A DNA stretch of 64,000 bases from Bacteroidetes bacterium HLUCCA01 (GCA_001314545.1 LIHN01000019.1:62001-126000); one strand, 5' to 3'. Positions 44,233-53,941 are shown, counted from the first letter of the stretch. Made by a program: numbers and translations. Notes: generated by a model not told the origin, from the letters alone.

Positions 44233-45417
44233 ATGCACCAGGCAAAATTAATTGACAGCCTCACCTATCCGGAGACGGCAAAAACACATAAAATACTGTT
44301 TGGAATAGCCCTGATTGCCGGGTTGATCAGTTTGGCTGGTCTTTTTACGGATACCAAACAGTTCTTCTTCTCCTACCTTACCAGTTTCGTATTCATAGCC
44401 AGTATAGGATTGGGCTGTCTGTTTTTCGTGATGATTCACTACATCACACGATCAGAGTATGGAGTAACGCTGCGAAGGATTCCGGAAACCTATTCTTCAA
44501 ACATGCTTTATGTGGGATTACTTTTCATTCCCATCTTATTCGGTATGCAGTATTTGTACCCCTGGACGGATCAGGCACTGCTTGCCAAAGACCAGCTCAT
44601 AGCAGACAAAACTCCATACCTGAATACTACTTTTTTCATAATCCGAAACGTGATTTATTTCGGAATATGGAGTTTCCTGGGGTACAGACTCTACACCAAT
44701 GCAACCAATCTGGACAAAACCGGTGATCTGAGTCTGGATGCTGCCCAGCGAAAAGTAAGTGCGCCCGGTCTTTTTATCTTTGGTTTTACCACGGCTTTTG
44801 CTTCATTTGACTGGATGATGTCGTTGGATCCGGCCTGGTTTTCCACCATGTTTGGCGTTTATCTGTTTGCCATGAGTTTTCAGGTATTCTTTGCCGTGAC
44901 CATTCTTACCGTACTGTATCTGCGAAGCAAGCAATTGCTCACAAATACCATAACAAACGCCCACATGCGGGATATTTCACTGCTGTTCTTCGGTTTCACC
45001 GTATTCTATGCTTACATCGCATTCGGTCAGTATTTCCTGATCTACTACGCCAACTTTCCAAAAAGTATTCTGTGGTACTACAATCGCTTCGATGGTGGAT
45101 ATGATACCATGGCCTGGCTGCTGTTGTTTGGGAAATTTGTAGTTCCTTTTATTCTCATGCTTCCGGCTAAAGCCAAAACGAACATGAAAATTGTGGGATC
45201 CATGTCAGTACTAATTATTGCACTTCACTTTGTTGAAATCTACTGGATTGTCATGCCAACATTGCACAAAGGTACAGCGGTTTTTCACTGGCTTGACATA
45301 ACGCTGTTGATAAGTCTGTCAGCCGTATTTCTAGGGTTGTTTTTCAGCAAATTCAGAAGCAATAACATGGTAAGCAACAATGACCCACGCCTGCAGGCAT
45401 CATTAAGTAAACACTAA
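44233..45417 (+). CDS. actF: Alternative complex III subunit F, membrane protein
   Basis: The 394-residue polytopic protein is related to ActC but shorter, with about ten hydrophobic helices. Examples are ILFGIALIAGLISLAGLF, MLYVGLLFIPILFGMQYLYPW, FFIIRNVIYFGIWSFLGYRL and SVLIIALHFVEIYWIVMPTLH. The SFDWMMSLDPAWFSTMFGVY block is a strong ActF signature. It completes the six-gene ACIII set with no ActG homologue seen. It is 13 bases before the 123-aa orphan gene. Confidence 0.93.
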   Translation: MHQAKLIDSLTYPETAKTHKILFGIALIAGLISLAGLFTDTKQFFFSYLTSFVFIASIGLGCLFFVMIHYITRSEYGVTLRRIPETYSSNMLYVGLLFIPILFGMQYLYPWTDQALLAKDQLIADKTPYLNTTFFIIRNVIYFGIWSFLGYRLYTNATNLDKTGDLSLDAAQRKVSAPGLFIFGFTTAFASFDWMMSLDPAWFSTMFGVYLFAMSFQVFFAVTILTVLYLRSKQLLTNTITNAHMRDISLLFFGFTVFYAYIAFGQYFLIYYANFPKSILWYYNRFDGGYDTMAWLLLFGKFVVPFILMLPAKAKTNMKIVGSMSVLIIALHFVEIYWIVMPTLHKGTAVFHWLDITLLISLSAVFLGLFFSKFRSNNMVSNNDPRLQASLSKH

Positions 45418-45430
45418 GGCTACCCTAACT

Positions 45431-45802
45431 ATGTCAGACAAACAACCGGACCCTCTTAAGGGAGAGCGTAAAGAAGATATTCTTGCACGCAAAGATGTGC
45501 AGGATTCCATCAGACTAGGCGTGAGCCCTGATGATTTGAACTACAAAAAGCTCTTCGGGTACACCTTCCTCGGAATTATCGTCGTTGGCGCGCTGTTGAT
45601 ATTGGCATTGAACATGTTCCGTTATGCGGCATTTCAAAAATCTCAGGAAGCAGCAATAAATGCGGAGTTCTATGAACTGGAAGCACTTCAATCCAGACAT
45701 GCAGCTCAGTTACAATCATTCTCTGTCATTGACGAACAATCGGGTATCTATGCTGTACCAGTAGACTCAGCTATCACCTTGATTGTCGAGGATTATAAAT
45801 AA
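45431..45802 (+). CDS. Single-helix membrane protein between actF and the SCO gene
   Basis: The 123-residue protein has a charged cytoplasmic N-terminus (about 40 residues: LKGERKEDILARKD, VSPDDLNYKKL), one membrane helix (YTFLGIIVVGALLILALNMFRY) and an extracytoplasmic tail of about 55 residues. I do not recognise a family. Its place between actF and the SCO gene, with gaps of 13 and 4 bases, suggests it is an accessory or structural subunit of ACIII or of the caa3 oxidase. That is inference from context only. Confidence 0.75.
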   Translation: MSDKQPDPLKGERKEDILARKDVQDSIRLGVSPDDLNYKKLFGYTFLGIIVVGALLILALNMFRYAAFQKSQEAAINAEFYELEALQSRHAAQLQSFSVIDEQSGIYAVPVDSAITLIVEDYK

Positions 45803-45806
45803 ATTA

Positions 45807-46583
45807 ATGCGCTTTATACTATTGCTTTTACTTCCGGTTGCGCTCTACGCCCAACCCGTTACCCCACCAGCTGAGCTTAACGATGTTGGAATAACTGAAA
45901 AGTTGGGAGACACGTTGCCGGGAGACATACAGCTGGTGAATTCCATGGGTGAAACCGTGACTGTCGATGAGTTGCTCTCATCGGGCAAGCCCCTGATTTT
46001 CACGCCTATTTACTACGAGTGCCCGATGTTATGCAACCTTATCCTGAATGGGGTAACCTACGGTCTGCGAGACTTGCAGTGGCAGATAGGAGACCGATTC
46101 GAAGTTGTCACCTTCAGTATTGATTCGGCTGAAACCCCGGAGCTTGCTCGAGACAACAAAGAGAGTTATCTACGACTCCTCGGCAAGCCGGAGGCTGCAG
46201 ACGGATGGCACTTTATGACTGCCGACCAGCAAAATATTGACCGGCTCACAGATGCGCTGGGTTTTGAGTTCGTCTGGAGTGATGAGGCCCAGGAGTTCCT
46301 GCATGGATCAGCCATCATGTTCGTCAGTCCGAATGGAATGATAACCCGCTATCTGTATGGAATCGAATATACGGAGCTCAGCTTGCGTAACGCACTTTTT
46401 GACGCAGCAGAAGGCAAGATTGGCACTACACTGGAAAGAGTAATGTTGTTTTGCTACACTTTTGACCCGGATTCACGCTCGTACGTACCCAATGCCCTGA
46501 ATATTATGAAAGTCGGCGGGTTACTTACGATGACTTTTTTGGGTATATTTCTCGGACTTCTCTGGTTCCGAAAAAAAGCATAG
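45807..46583 (+). CDS. SCO1/SenC-type copper chaperone
   Basis: The ATG at 45807 gives a signal peptide MRFILLLLLPVALYAQ; the ORF-track TTG start at 45783 overlaps the previous gene. The thioredoxin-fold domain has the copper-binding CPMLC motif (YYECPMLCNLILNG), corresponding to CXXXC of SCO proteins, and the distal His in FLHGSAIMFVSP. SCO proteins load copper into the CuA site of subunit II, the next gene. A C-terminal membrane helix is present (VGGLLTMTFLGIFLGLLWF), less usual but known in this clade. The length from 45807 is 258 residues. Confidence 0.9.
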   Translation: MRFILLLLLPVALYAQPVTPPAELNDVGITEKLGDTLPGDIQLVNSMGETVTVDELLSSGKPLIFTPIYYECPMLCNLILNGVTYGLRDLQWQIGDRFEVVTFSIDSAETPELARDNKESYLRLLGKPEAADGWHFMTADQQNIDRLTDALGFEFVWSDEAQEFLHGSAIMFVSPNGMITRYLYGIEYTELSLRNALFDAAEGKIGTTLERVMLFCYTFDPDSRSYVPNALNIMKVGGLLTMTFLGIFLGLLWFRKKA

Positions 46584-46616
46584 AACCTATAACGAAAAAT
46601 AACGGCACGTTCCCGC

Positions 46617-47561
46617 ATGTTGGAAACTATTAACAGACTAATCTTACCCCAGGTAAGCTCAACTTTTGCCGCTGATGTGGATGGACTGTTTACATTCATT
46701 AATGTGGCAAGCGCAATTATATTATTGGGTATAACTGTTGCGATTATTTATTTCTCCGTGAAATACAAACGAAAGTCTGAGGATGATGTTACACCGGTCA
46801 TCCGGTATAACACAACGCTTGAACTAACCTGGACTATCATTCCACTAATCCTGATTCTTATCGTGTTTGCCTGGGGATTCAGAGGACATATCGATATGCG
46901 AACACCTCCCTCCAACGCCTATGAAGTGTACGTCACAGCCAATTCCTTTTTCTGGCAGTTCACCTATCCCAACGGGGTACAAACCACGGACGAGTTGTAT
47001 GTTCCAGCCGGACGACCTGTTAAGCTTATTATGCAGTCAAGGGATGTAATTCACTCCTTTTTTGTGCCTGATTTCAGGGTTAAACAAGATGTACTGCCCG
47101 GCAGATATACAACAGCCTGGTTTCAGACTCTTGGTACCGGGGAGCACGTTATTTTCTGCACAGAGTACTGTGGTAGTGGTCATTCAGATATGGATGGCAT
47201 GGTTTATGCAATTGAGCCGGAAGAATTTGATGCCTGGCTACGGGAACAAAAAGAACTTTCTGAACAGGAACTTCCCCTGGCTGTACTGGGTCAAAATCTG
47301 TATCAACAGCAGGGTTGTGCCGGTTGCCACAGCCTGGACGGTAACGTAGTTATCGGTCCATCGTTCCAGGGACTCTACATGGACGAGCGTCAGGGTGCAG
47401 ACGGGTCTTCGCGGGTAGCAGACGAAGATTATCTGCGGGAATCCATAAACAATCCCGGTGAGTTCATCACTAGCGGGTTCAATAATATCATGCCTGGTTA
47501 CTCATATTTATCTGAAGATCAGGTTTCTGCAATCATCGAATTTATCAAGGAACAACAGTAA
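46617..47561 (+). CDS. ctaC: Cytochrome c oxidase subunit II with fused cytochrome c domain (caa3)
   Basis: The 314-residue subunit II has two membrane helices (ASAIILLGITVAIIYF and WTIIPLILILIVFAWGF). The CuA domain shows the ligand block CTEYCGSGHSDMDGM and the upstream His in RDVIHSFFVPDFRVKQD. A C-terminal cytochrome c module has CAGCH and a Met in NIMPGYSYL. The haem fusion identifies a caa3-type enzyme that can accept electrons directly from ACIII. It is 33 bases after the SCO gene and 7 before ctaD. Confidence 0.95.
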   Translation: MLETINRLILPQVSSTFAADVDGLFTFINVASAIILLGITVAIIYFSVKYKRKSEDDVTPVIRYNTTLELTWTIIPLILILIVFAWGFRGHIDMRTPPSNAYEVYVTANSFFWQFTYPNGVQTTDELYVPAGRPVKLIMQSRDVIHSFFVPDFRVKQDVLPGRYTTAWFQTLGTGEHVIFCTEYCGSGHSDMDGMVYAIEPEEFDAWLREQKELSEQELPLAVLGQNLYQQQGCAGCHSLDGNVVIGPSFQGLYMDERQGADGSSRVADEDYLRESINNPGEFITSGFNNIMPGYSYLSEDQVSAIIEFIKEQQ

Positions 47562-47568
47562 TTAAGCT

Positions 47569-49290
47569 ATGTCAGCTGCCACTAAAGACTTCAAAATCAG
47601 GGAATTTCCGGTAGAGGAAAACCCAAAAGAACACTACTTGAATGCAGCCAGCGGGCTCAAATCGTGGTTGTTCACCGTAGACCATAAACGAATCGGGTTG
47701 ATGTATCTGGCATCAATCATATTCTTTTTCTTTGTTGGCGGTCTGCTGGCTCTGGCTCTGCGTCTTGAGCTCTGGGAACCGGCAAGAACGTTTATGGATG
47801 CCGACACCTACAACAGGGTGTTTACCCTGCACGGAGCTGTAATGGTATTCCTGTTTATAATCCCTTCTATTCCAGCTGCCCTGGGAAACTTCTTCCTGCC
47901 GATGATGCTCGGTGCCAAAGACGTAGCCTTCCCGAAACTTAACCTGCTGAGCTTCTGGATTTACTCATTCGGTGCTTTGTTCACGCTGTATTCTATTGCA
48001 CATGGCGGTGTTGATACCGGTTGGACTTTCTACACACCCTACTCCACATCAACCGGTACGGCTGTTATTTCGATGACTCTCGGTGTCTTCATTATGGGAT
48101 TTTCATCAATCCTTACAGGCATCAATTTCATCGTTACTGTGCACAAGATGCGTGCTCCTGGTCAGACATGGGGTAAGCTTCCGCTGTTCATCTGGAGTCT
48201 ATACGCAACGGCAATCATTCAGGTCCTTGCTACTCCGGTTTTGGCTATTACATTGCTTCTGCTCATTATGGAACGAACACTGGGCGTTGGAATCTTTGAT
48301 CCGGCACTGGGCGGAGATCCTGTACTGTACCAACACTTTTTCTGGTTCTACTCCCACCCTGCTGTATACATCATGATTGTACCGGCTTTTGGAATTATTT
48401 CAGAAATTATTTCAACGTTTTCAAAAAAAACCATTTTCGGATACTGGCTCATTGCCCTGTCCAGCCTGGCCATAGCATTTACAGGGTTCCTTGTCTGGGG
48501 ACATCACATGTTCGTATCCGGGCAGTCCGAACTGTCAACAATAATCTTTTCTTTCCTGACATTCTTTGTAGGTATACCGACAGGCATCAAGATTCTGAAC
48601 TGGGTAGCCACAATGTACAAGGGCTCCATCGATATGAAAACACCTATGCTCTATGCAATGATGTTTTTGTTTTTGTTTTCTATTGGCGGATTTACCGGAA
48701 TTATGCTCGGGGCATTATCTGTGAACGTACACCTGCACGACACCTACTATGTAGTAGCTCACTTTCATTATGTGATGATGGGAGGTACCGTTTTTGCTTT
48801 CCTTGCAGGCATACATTACTGGTGGCCTAAAATGACCGGGAAAATGTATAATGAACTCTGGGCAAAGATTGCCAGCGTAGTTCTGTTCATCGGGTTCAAT
48901 GTTACCTTCCTTCCTCAATTTGTAATGGGAAGCCAGGGGATGCCACGACGATATTACAGCTATATTGAACAGTTTCAGACATTGCACCAAACCTCAACGG
49001 TTGGATCCTGGGTGCTTGGACTAGGGTTCATTATTGTTGGTATATATCTGACTATTTCCCTTTTCTCCAAAGCAAATAAGGCATCCTCCAACCCGTGGGG
49101 AGCCCGTGCTCTTGAGTGGATGTCTAGCTCACCTCCACCACATCACAATTTCAATCACACCCCGGTTGTACTGCATAATCCCTATGATTTCCACAAACCC
49201 ATTTCGGAGTTCCGACTTGGCATAGACGGGTCAGACAATCATCACGAACACACTGAGGTTGCTCAGACTCAGCCCGCTGAAAAATCGTAA
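47569..49290 (+). CDS. ctaD: Cytochrome c oxidase subunit I (A2-type haem-copper oxidase)
   Basis: The 573-residue catalytic subunit reduces O2 and pumps protons. Ligand and channel regions are clear: [12 protein letters not shown] (low-spin haem His), [11 protein letters not shown] (CuB His), GHHMFVSG (CuB His pair) and [17 protein letters not shown] (haem a3 and a His). At the helix VI position it has YSHP rather than the GHPE sequence carrying the D-channel glutamate, so it is an A2-subfamily enzyme, as first described for Rhodothermus marinus caa3. A polar His-rich tail ends the protein. Confidence 0.96.
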   Translation: MSAATKDFKIREFPVEENPKEHYLNAASGLKSWLFTVDHKRIGLMYLASIIFFFFVGGLLALALRLELWEPARTFMDADTYNRVFTLHGAVMVFLFIIPSIPAALGNFFLPMMLGAKDVAFPKLNLLSFWIYSFGALFTLYSIAHGGVDTGWTFYTPYSTSTGTAVISMTLGVFIMGFSSILTGINFIVTVHKMRAPGQTWGKLPLFIWSLYATAIIQVLATPVLAITLLLLIMERTLGVGIFDPALGGDPVLYQHFFWFYSHPAVYIMIVPAFGIISEIISTFSKKTIFGYWLIALSSLAIAFTGFLVWGHHMFVSGQSELSTIIFSFLTFFVGIPTGIKILNWVATMYKGSIDMKTPMLYAMMFLFLFSIGGFTGIMLGALSVNVHLHDTYYVVAHFHYVMMGGTVFAFLAGIHYWWPKMTGKMYNELWAKIASVVLFIGFNVTFLPQFVMGSQGMPRRYYSYIEQFQTLHQTSTVGSWVLGLGFIIVGIYLTISLFSKANKASSNPWGARALEWMSSSPPPHHNFNHTPVVLHNPYDFHKPISEFRLGIDGSDNHHEHTEVAQTQPAEKS

Positions 49291-49355
49291 CGGGCTCCCT
49301 GAAGCAAATTAATCCTTAAAGCCTTTAATCCAAACCTGTACCAAGATTTTCATTC

Positions 49356-50009
49356 ATGGCTAATATTAACGCAACACCTGGTGAGTCGCACCTTGCTCAC
49401 CACTTTGTTGACTCAGAACAGCAGTTCGACTCTTCAAAACTGGGGATGTGGATATTTCTGGTTACTGAAGTTCTCTTCTTTGGAGGATTGTTTGTAGCCT
49501 ACATTGTCTACAGATCGTGGAACCCGGAGCTGTTCTACATGTCGGCCAAAGAGCTGAGTACCATTATGGGTGCGATAAACACCGTAGTCCTCATCGGTAG
49601 TTCGCTTACCATAGCCCTGGCAGTTCGAGCCGCACAATTAAATCAGCAGGCCAATATATCGCGATATCTGATTGCTACTATTCTGCTGGCATGTGTGTTT
49701 CTGGTTATCAAATATTTTGAATACACCAGTAAATTTGCCGTCGGCATTCTTCCCGGTGAGCTGTACACCTATACAGGTATCGACCATCCCGGTGCACCCA
49801 TTTTCTTCAGTATTTACTACATGATGACCGGCTTACACGGTATTCACGTAATTATAGGCATAGGCCTGATGGTTTATTTGCTCGTTAAAACGCGACAAGG
49901 CAGTTACAACGCCGCATATTTTACTCCAGTGGAGATTACGGCACTATACTGGCACCTTGTTGACCTTATCTGGATTTTTCTGTTCCCCCTCCTCTATTTA
50001 ATTGAATGA
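49356..50009 (+). CDS. ctaE: Cytochrome c oxidase subunit III
   Basis: The 217-residue product has five hydrophobic helices, the usual number for short bacterial subunit III. Family sites visible are KLGMWIFLVTEVLFFGGLFVAYIVYR (helix I, with the conserved Glu), IKYFEYTSKFAVGILPG, FSIYYMMTGLHGIHVIIGIGLM, and YWHLVDLIWIFLFPLLYL at the end. It stabilises subunit I and its proton uptake. It follows ctaD after 65 bases and precedes the subunit IV gene by 4. Confidence 0.95.
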   Translation: MANINATPGESHLAHHFVDSEQQFDSSKLGMWIFLVTEVLFFGGLFVAYIVYRSWNPELFYMSAKELSTIMGAINTVVLIGSSLTIALAVRAAQLNQQANISRYLIATILLACVFLVIKYFEYTSKFAVGILPGELYTYTGIDHPGAPIFFSIYYMMTGLHGIHVIIGIGLMVYLLVKTRQGSYNAAYFTPVEITALYWHLVDLIWIFLFPLLYLIE

Positions 50010-50013
50010 TTCT

Positions 50014-50325
50014 ATGAGCTCACACGAACACCACGTTATCGATTTGAAATATCTTCTCGGTGCGGCTGCCGGACTTATCATTTTAACCATTCTTACGGTA
50101 GGCGCTTCTTACGTAGAGATCCCCAGACCTTTCGATCTGCTGACTGCCATGGCATTGGCATTCGGTAAAGCAACACTCGTAGCCGCAGTTTTCATGGGTC
50201 TTATCTGGGATAAGAAAATCAACACAATGGCTTTATTATTCTCGTTGCTTTTCTTCTTTCTGATGATAGGTATTACCTTGCTTGATACCCTATTCAGAGA
50301 TCGCCCGTTCTGGATTTATAACTAA
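50014..50325 (+). CDS. ctaF: Cytochrome c oxidase subunit IV
   Basis: This small protein of about 103 residues has three hydrophobic helices (YLLGAAAGLIILTILTVGAS, DLLTAMALAFGKATLVAAVFMGLIW and MALLFSLLFFFLMIGITLLD). The pattern matches caa3 subunit IV (prokaryotic COX4-type), and it is the last gene of the operon. The ATG at 50014 is preferred; the ORF-track TTG start at 50002 lies inside ctaE and has no advantage. A hairpin follows at 50345. Confidence 0.9.
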   Translation: MSSHEHHVIDLKYLLGAAAGLIILTILTVGASYVEIPRPFDLLTAMALAFGKATLVAAVFMGLIWDKKINTMALLFSLLFFFLMIGITLLDTLFRDRPFWIYN

Positions 50326-50344
50326 TTAAAGTCAACTCAAGTTT

Positions 50345-50379
50345 CGAAGGCCGGTATTGTATTGCAGTTCCGGCCTTCG
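50345..50379. terminator. Hairpin between the convergent ctaF and ctaA genes
   Basis: A perfect 10-bp stem CGAAGGCCGG/CCGGCCTTCG with a 15-base loop lies between the ctaF stop (50325) and the ctaA stop (50399). No T-run follows on either strand, so a rho-independent role is likely but not textbook; it could also protect transcript 3' ends. Confidence 0.6.
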
Positions 50380-50398
50380 CCATATAAACCCCTGGTAT

Positions 50399-51337
50399 TC
50401 AAGCTGCAGCTATTTCAGTTCCCGCTTCTCTCGCGCTGAAAACCATGAGCAGTACGGCACCGATTAACAGGGCCGAGCCCAGCAGATGAAACACCTGAAA
50501 TACCGGTGGCATACCCAGATAGGCAAGAACGATACCAGCCACAACCTGAGAGATAACCAGGGCAAGTATCAGGACTGATAGCCTGCTAAAAAACGGTGTG
50601 ACCTTACTTTTTTTCGCAAACCAGACAAGGTATACAGATGAAAAAATTACCAGCCATGAAAATGAGCGGTGAACTGCGTCTATAGCTCCCAGATTATCAA
50701 CCCACAACGATCGATCAAGATCCGGATTACCCCGTGATATCACATCAATGGCTTCCCTTACCTGCGTTCCAAGAACCATTTGTATCAACGTGACTAGTAA
50801 CAGAAAGAGCGCAGCACGTGATATGATAGTTTTATGATCTGGATGTAGTTTAACTGGTATATCGCCGTTCACAGCCTTAAATGCTGCATAAATTAGTACT
50901 CCTACGATAGCCATAGCAACCAGCATATGGATTGTAATAACCCATTCGGTTAATCCTGACCTTACTACCTGTCCACCCAGCCAGCCTTGAAACACTACCA
51001 TAACAAAAGCCGCGAATGATGCCATCGTAACCGCAGGAACTGACTTTCGATATCTGAATGAAAACAAAAATGTAAGTGTTATCAAAAAACCGATAAGAAC
51101 GCCGATGAGTCGGTTGACATACTCTGTCCACGTCTTAACTGCATTGAAAGCAGACTCATCGAACTCTGACGGCAACCCTTCCACGGTGGTGGGCGGTATC
51201 CATAATCCATAGCATTTGGGCCAGTCAGGACAACCCAATCCCGCTCCGGATGCACGGACCAATCCACCAACGAAAATGAGAAAAAATGTGGCCGCGATGG
51301 TAATCAGAGCTGTCTTTTGATATAGATTTAATTTCAT
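50399..51337 (-). CDS. ctaA: Haem A synthase (COX15/CtaA)
   Basis: CtaA hydroxylates the C8 methyl of haem O to form haem A for the caa3 oxidase. The 312-residue membrane protein has eight hydrophobic helices and four conserved His sites: ENRL-type region LVRASGAGLGCPDWPKCYG (loop Cys pair), TEYVNRLIGVLIGFL, VITIHMLVAMAIVG, DAVHRSFSWLVIF and VFHLLGSALLIG. The Cys pair in the first loop marks the Cys-containing class. It lies between ctaF (convergent) and ctaB (divergent), forming one functional set. Confidence 0.94.
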   Translation of the reverse strand: MKLNLYQKTALITIAATFFLIFVGGLVRASGAGLGCPDWPKCYGLWIPPTTVEGLPSEFDESAFNAVKTWTEYVNRLIGVLIGFLITLTFLFSFRYRKSVPAVTMASFAAFVMVVFQGWLGGQVVRSGLTEWVITIHMLVAMAIVGVLIYAAFKAVNGDIPVKLHPDHKTIISRAALFLLLVTLIQMVLGTQVREAIDVISRGNPDLDRSLWVDNLGAIDAVHRSFSWLVIFSSVYLVWFAKKSKVTPFFSRLSVLILALVISQVVAGIVLAYLGMPPVFQVFHLLGSALLIGAVLLMVFSAREAGTEIAAA

Positions 51338-51504
51338 AAATAGTATTCAAAATTGTGGAATCTTGGATAAAATGATGCAAACACTAACAATCAACTTGTC
51401 TTAACCGTTGCAAAACGTGTCTGTCAGACAAATAATTCATAAATTAGTGAGTTTGCACAGCGGATTATGAGAAACCTCACCCCTTATATTTTAGCAAATT
51501 ATTG

Positions 51505-52413
51505 ATGAAACAATCGGTGGTATACACTGCTCAAATGAACACAGAGCCGGGTCGTGTGTTAAAAGCATATTATGAGCTTACTAAGCCCGGAATAACCTAC
51601 ATGGTTCTTGCCAGTATGGCTATTGGTTTCGTTCTCGGATCAACCGGTGGATTCGACTTCATGATATTCCTTCATGCTGCTTTGGGTACTTTTCTGATAG
51701 CCGGAGGAACAGCGGCTCATAATCAGTATATGGAGCGTCAATTTGACAAACTCATGGTCAGAACAGCACGAAGACCGCTTCCATCATTCCGGATTAAAGA
51801 TCGTCATGCACTGGCATTTTCTGTTTCAATGATAATATTGGGGTTGGTTTATCTGATTTTCAACGTAAACTTTGCAGCGGGCCTGGTATCCCTGGCCACC
51901 TCGTTTATATACCTGGTACTGTATACGCCCCTTAAACAAGTTTCTTTCTGGAATGTACCCATAGGATCCGTTGCAGGTGCGCTTCCACCTGTTGGTGGAT
52001 GGGCCGCAGCCAGCGGCACCGTTACAGATCCGGGTATGTGGATACTGTTTGCTGTTGTTTTTTTATGGCAAGTACCCCACGTTCTGGCAATTGCCTGGCT
52101 CTGTAATGAAGACTATACCAAAGCGGGATTTCATATGCTTCCGGAAGGCGATGGAAGCGGGATTAAGACAGCCTGGTATTCAATAGTTTGTCTTGCAGGA
52201 CTCCTTCCGGCGGTGGCAGGACTGTACCTTCTGGATTACAACACCATGTTCTATCTGGTTCCGGCGGTAGCTGCAACATTATGGTTCATTTTCCAGGGAA
52301 TCCGCTTTTTTTACGAGCGTAGTGCAGTTACGGCCCGAAAACTGATGTTTGCATCATTTTTCTACCTGCCAATAATCTGGATCATTGTGCTGATTGATAA
52401 ACTCGTATTTTGA
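51505..52413 (+). CDS. ctaB: Protohaem IX farnesyltransferase (haem O synthase)
   Basis: CtaB (CyoE) attaches a farnesyl group to protohaem, making haem O, the substrate of CtaA. The UbiA-type prenyltransferase signature is visible in AAHNQYMERQFDKLMVRTARRPLPS (the NXXXD-type motif, here NQYMERQFD), and a second Asp motif appears in LCNEDYTKAGFHMLPE. About nine hydrophobic helices span the 303 residues. The ATG at 51505 is the likely start; the ORF track begins one codon earlier at TTG. It is divergent from ctaA with a 167-base AT-rich spacer in which I found no convincing promoter. Confidence 0.94.
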   Translation: MKQSVVYTAQMNTEPGRVLKAYYELTKPGITYMVLASMAIGFVLGSTGGFDFMIFLHAALGTFLIAGGTAAHNQYMERQFDKLMVRTARRPLPSFRIKDRHALAFSVSMIILGLVYLIFNVNFAAGLVSLATSFIYLVLYTPLKQVSFWNVPIGSVAGALPPVGGWAAASGTVTDPGMWILFAVVFLWQVPHVLAIAWLCNEDYTKAGFHMLPEGDGSGIKTAWYSIVCLAGLLPAVAGLYLLDYNTMFYLVPAVAATLWFIFQGIRFFYERSAVTARKLMFASFFYLPIIWIIVLIDKLVF

Positions 52414-52490
52414 TAAGCAAATTTCCTGTCAGTTCCTTACGATGAAGCGATAGCAGGAAAGGGTGCTTCTATACCCCGGTAAAGCGTTTG

Positions 52491-52529
52491 AAAAAAAGGC
52501 TTCGCTCTGTAAAGAACGAAGCCTTTTTT
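52491..52529. terminator. Bidirectional terminator between ctaB and fumC
   Basis: A 13-bp stem AAAAAAGGCTTCG/CGAAGCCTTTTTT with flanking A- and T-runs works in both directions, ending ctaB (plus) and fumC (minus). Its outer sequences AAAAAAAGGC and GCCTTTTTTATTGGTG also flank the terminator at 17986-18021. Confidence 0.92.
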
Positions 52530-52540
52530 ATTGGTGAGAT

Positions 52541-53941
52541 TTACTCCGTAAACCCGCCGAGTGTCATTTTAATCGGATCCAGAGCCTTATCCAGGTCGCT
52601 CTCACTAAGATCCGTCATTTCAAGGGCTACATCCTTGAGCGAACGATCTTCCTTATATGCTTTTTTAGCAATTTGCGCAGCCAGGTCATACCCGATAATC
52701 GGGTTCAGGGCCGTAACTAAAATGGGATTTTTATCGAGTTGTTCACGCACACGAATTTCATTGACTACGATTGCTCTGATTGAGCGATCAGCAAAATTCC
52801 GTGTAACGTTAGCGAGTAATTTGATGGATTCCAGCAGATTATGTGCCGCTACAGGCAGCATAACATTGAGCTCGAAGTTAGATCCCATCCCTCCTGCAAG
52901 AGTCACAGTGGCGTCATTGCCGATTACCTGGGCACACACCATCACCGTTGATTCCTCGATAACGGGATTGACCTTCCCGGGCATGATTGAACTTCCAGGC
53001 TGGAGGGGAGCAAGCATAACATCAGAAATACCACTTTTCGGTCCGCTGTTCATCCAACGCAAGTCATTGGCTATTTTCATCAGGCTGACCGCAATTGTTT
53101 TCAGCTGACCACTAAGTTCTACAGGAGCATCAATGGTGGCCTGTGCCTCAAAATGGTCAACCGACTCCATGAAAGGAAGTCCGGTTACACGGGCTACTTC
53201 AGCAGCAAAACGGGCGCCGAATTCGGCATGGGTGTTGATACCGGTTCCTACAGCCGTGCCGCCCTGCGGAAGCTCCAGCACACGCTCCAGGGCACTGTCT
53301 ATGCGGGCCACACCCAGCTCGAGGGCTCGAGCGTACCCATCAAAAACTTGCTTGAATGTAACCGGCATAGCGTCCATGAGGTGGGTTCTTCCGGTTTTGA
53401 CTACATCCTTATACTGCTCACCTTTTTCACGCAGGGCCGTATGTAAATGTTCAAGAGAAGGCACCAGAGACTGTTTGGCTTCAACAGCGGCGGCTATGCG
53501 GATTGCGGTCGGAAATACATCGTTCGAACTCTGGCCGAAGTTTACATGATCATTGGGATGAATACGAAGTTCAACACCGTCTGTGCTCGCCATTTCAGAG
53601 CCACGAAACGCGATAACTTCATTGGTATTCATATTAGTAGACGTTCCTGATCCCGTCTGAAAGATATCCAATGGGAAATGCTCATCGAGTTTACCATCTA
53701 TGACTTCCTGAGCAGCTTTCATAATGTAGGACGCAACCGTTTGATCGAGTAACCCGAGGTCTGCATTTACTTTGGCACAGGAGGCTTTAACAATACCCAG
53801 GGCTTTGATCATGTAGCGACTCATGGGGATGCCGCTTATGGGGAAATTTTCAACGGCCCGTTGGGTCTGGGCAGCGTAATAGGCATTTTTGGGCACTTTA
53901 ATTTCGCCCATCGAGTCTTTTTCAATTCTGTAGTCACTCAT
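52541..53941 (-). CDS. fumC: Fumarate hydratase class II
   Basis: FumC hydrates fumarate to L-malate in the TCA cycle, as an iron-free homotetramer. Catalytic positions are in place: H187 (TGRTHLMD) and S317/S318 within [12 protein letters not shown]. The substrate-site block [17 protein letters not shown] (about residues 94-110) is of the fumarase type seen in actinobacterial FumC, as is [13 protein letters not shown]. Aspartase is the other possibility because the families are close, but these blocks agree better with fumarase. The length (466) is normal. It is one gene between a terminator and the E1 gene, 179 bases away. Confidence 0.9.
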   Translation of the reverse strand: MSDYRIEKDSMGEIKVPKNAYYAAQTQRAVENFPISGIPMSRYMIKALGIVKASCAKVNADLGLLDQTVASYIMKAAQEVIDGKLDEHFPLDIFQTGSGTSTNMNTNEVIAFRGSEMASTDGVELRIHPNDHVNFGQSSNDVFPTAIRIAAAVEAKQSLVPSLEHLHTALREKGEQYKDVVKTGRTHLMDAMPVTFKQVFDGYARALELGVARIDSALERVLELPQGGTAVGTGINTHAEFGARFAAEVARVTGLPFMESVDHFEAQATIDAPVELSGQLKTIAVSLMKIANDLRWMNSGPKSGISDVMLAPLQPGSSIMPGKVNPVIEESTVMVCAQVIGNDATVTLAGGMGSNFELNVMLPVAAHNLLESIKLLANVTRNFADRSIRAIVVNEIRVREQLDKNPILVTALNPIIGYDLAAQIAKKAYKEDRSLKDVALEMTDLSESDLDKALDPIKMTLGGFTE

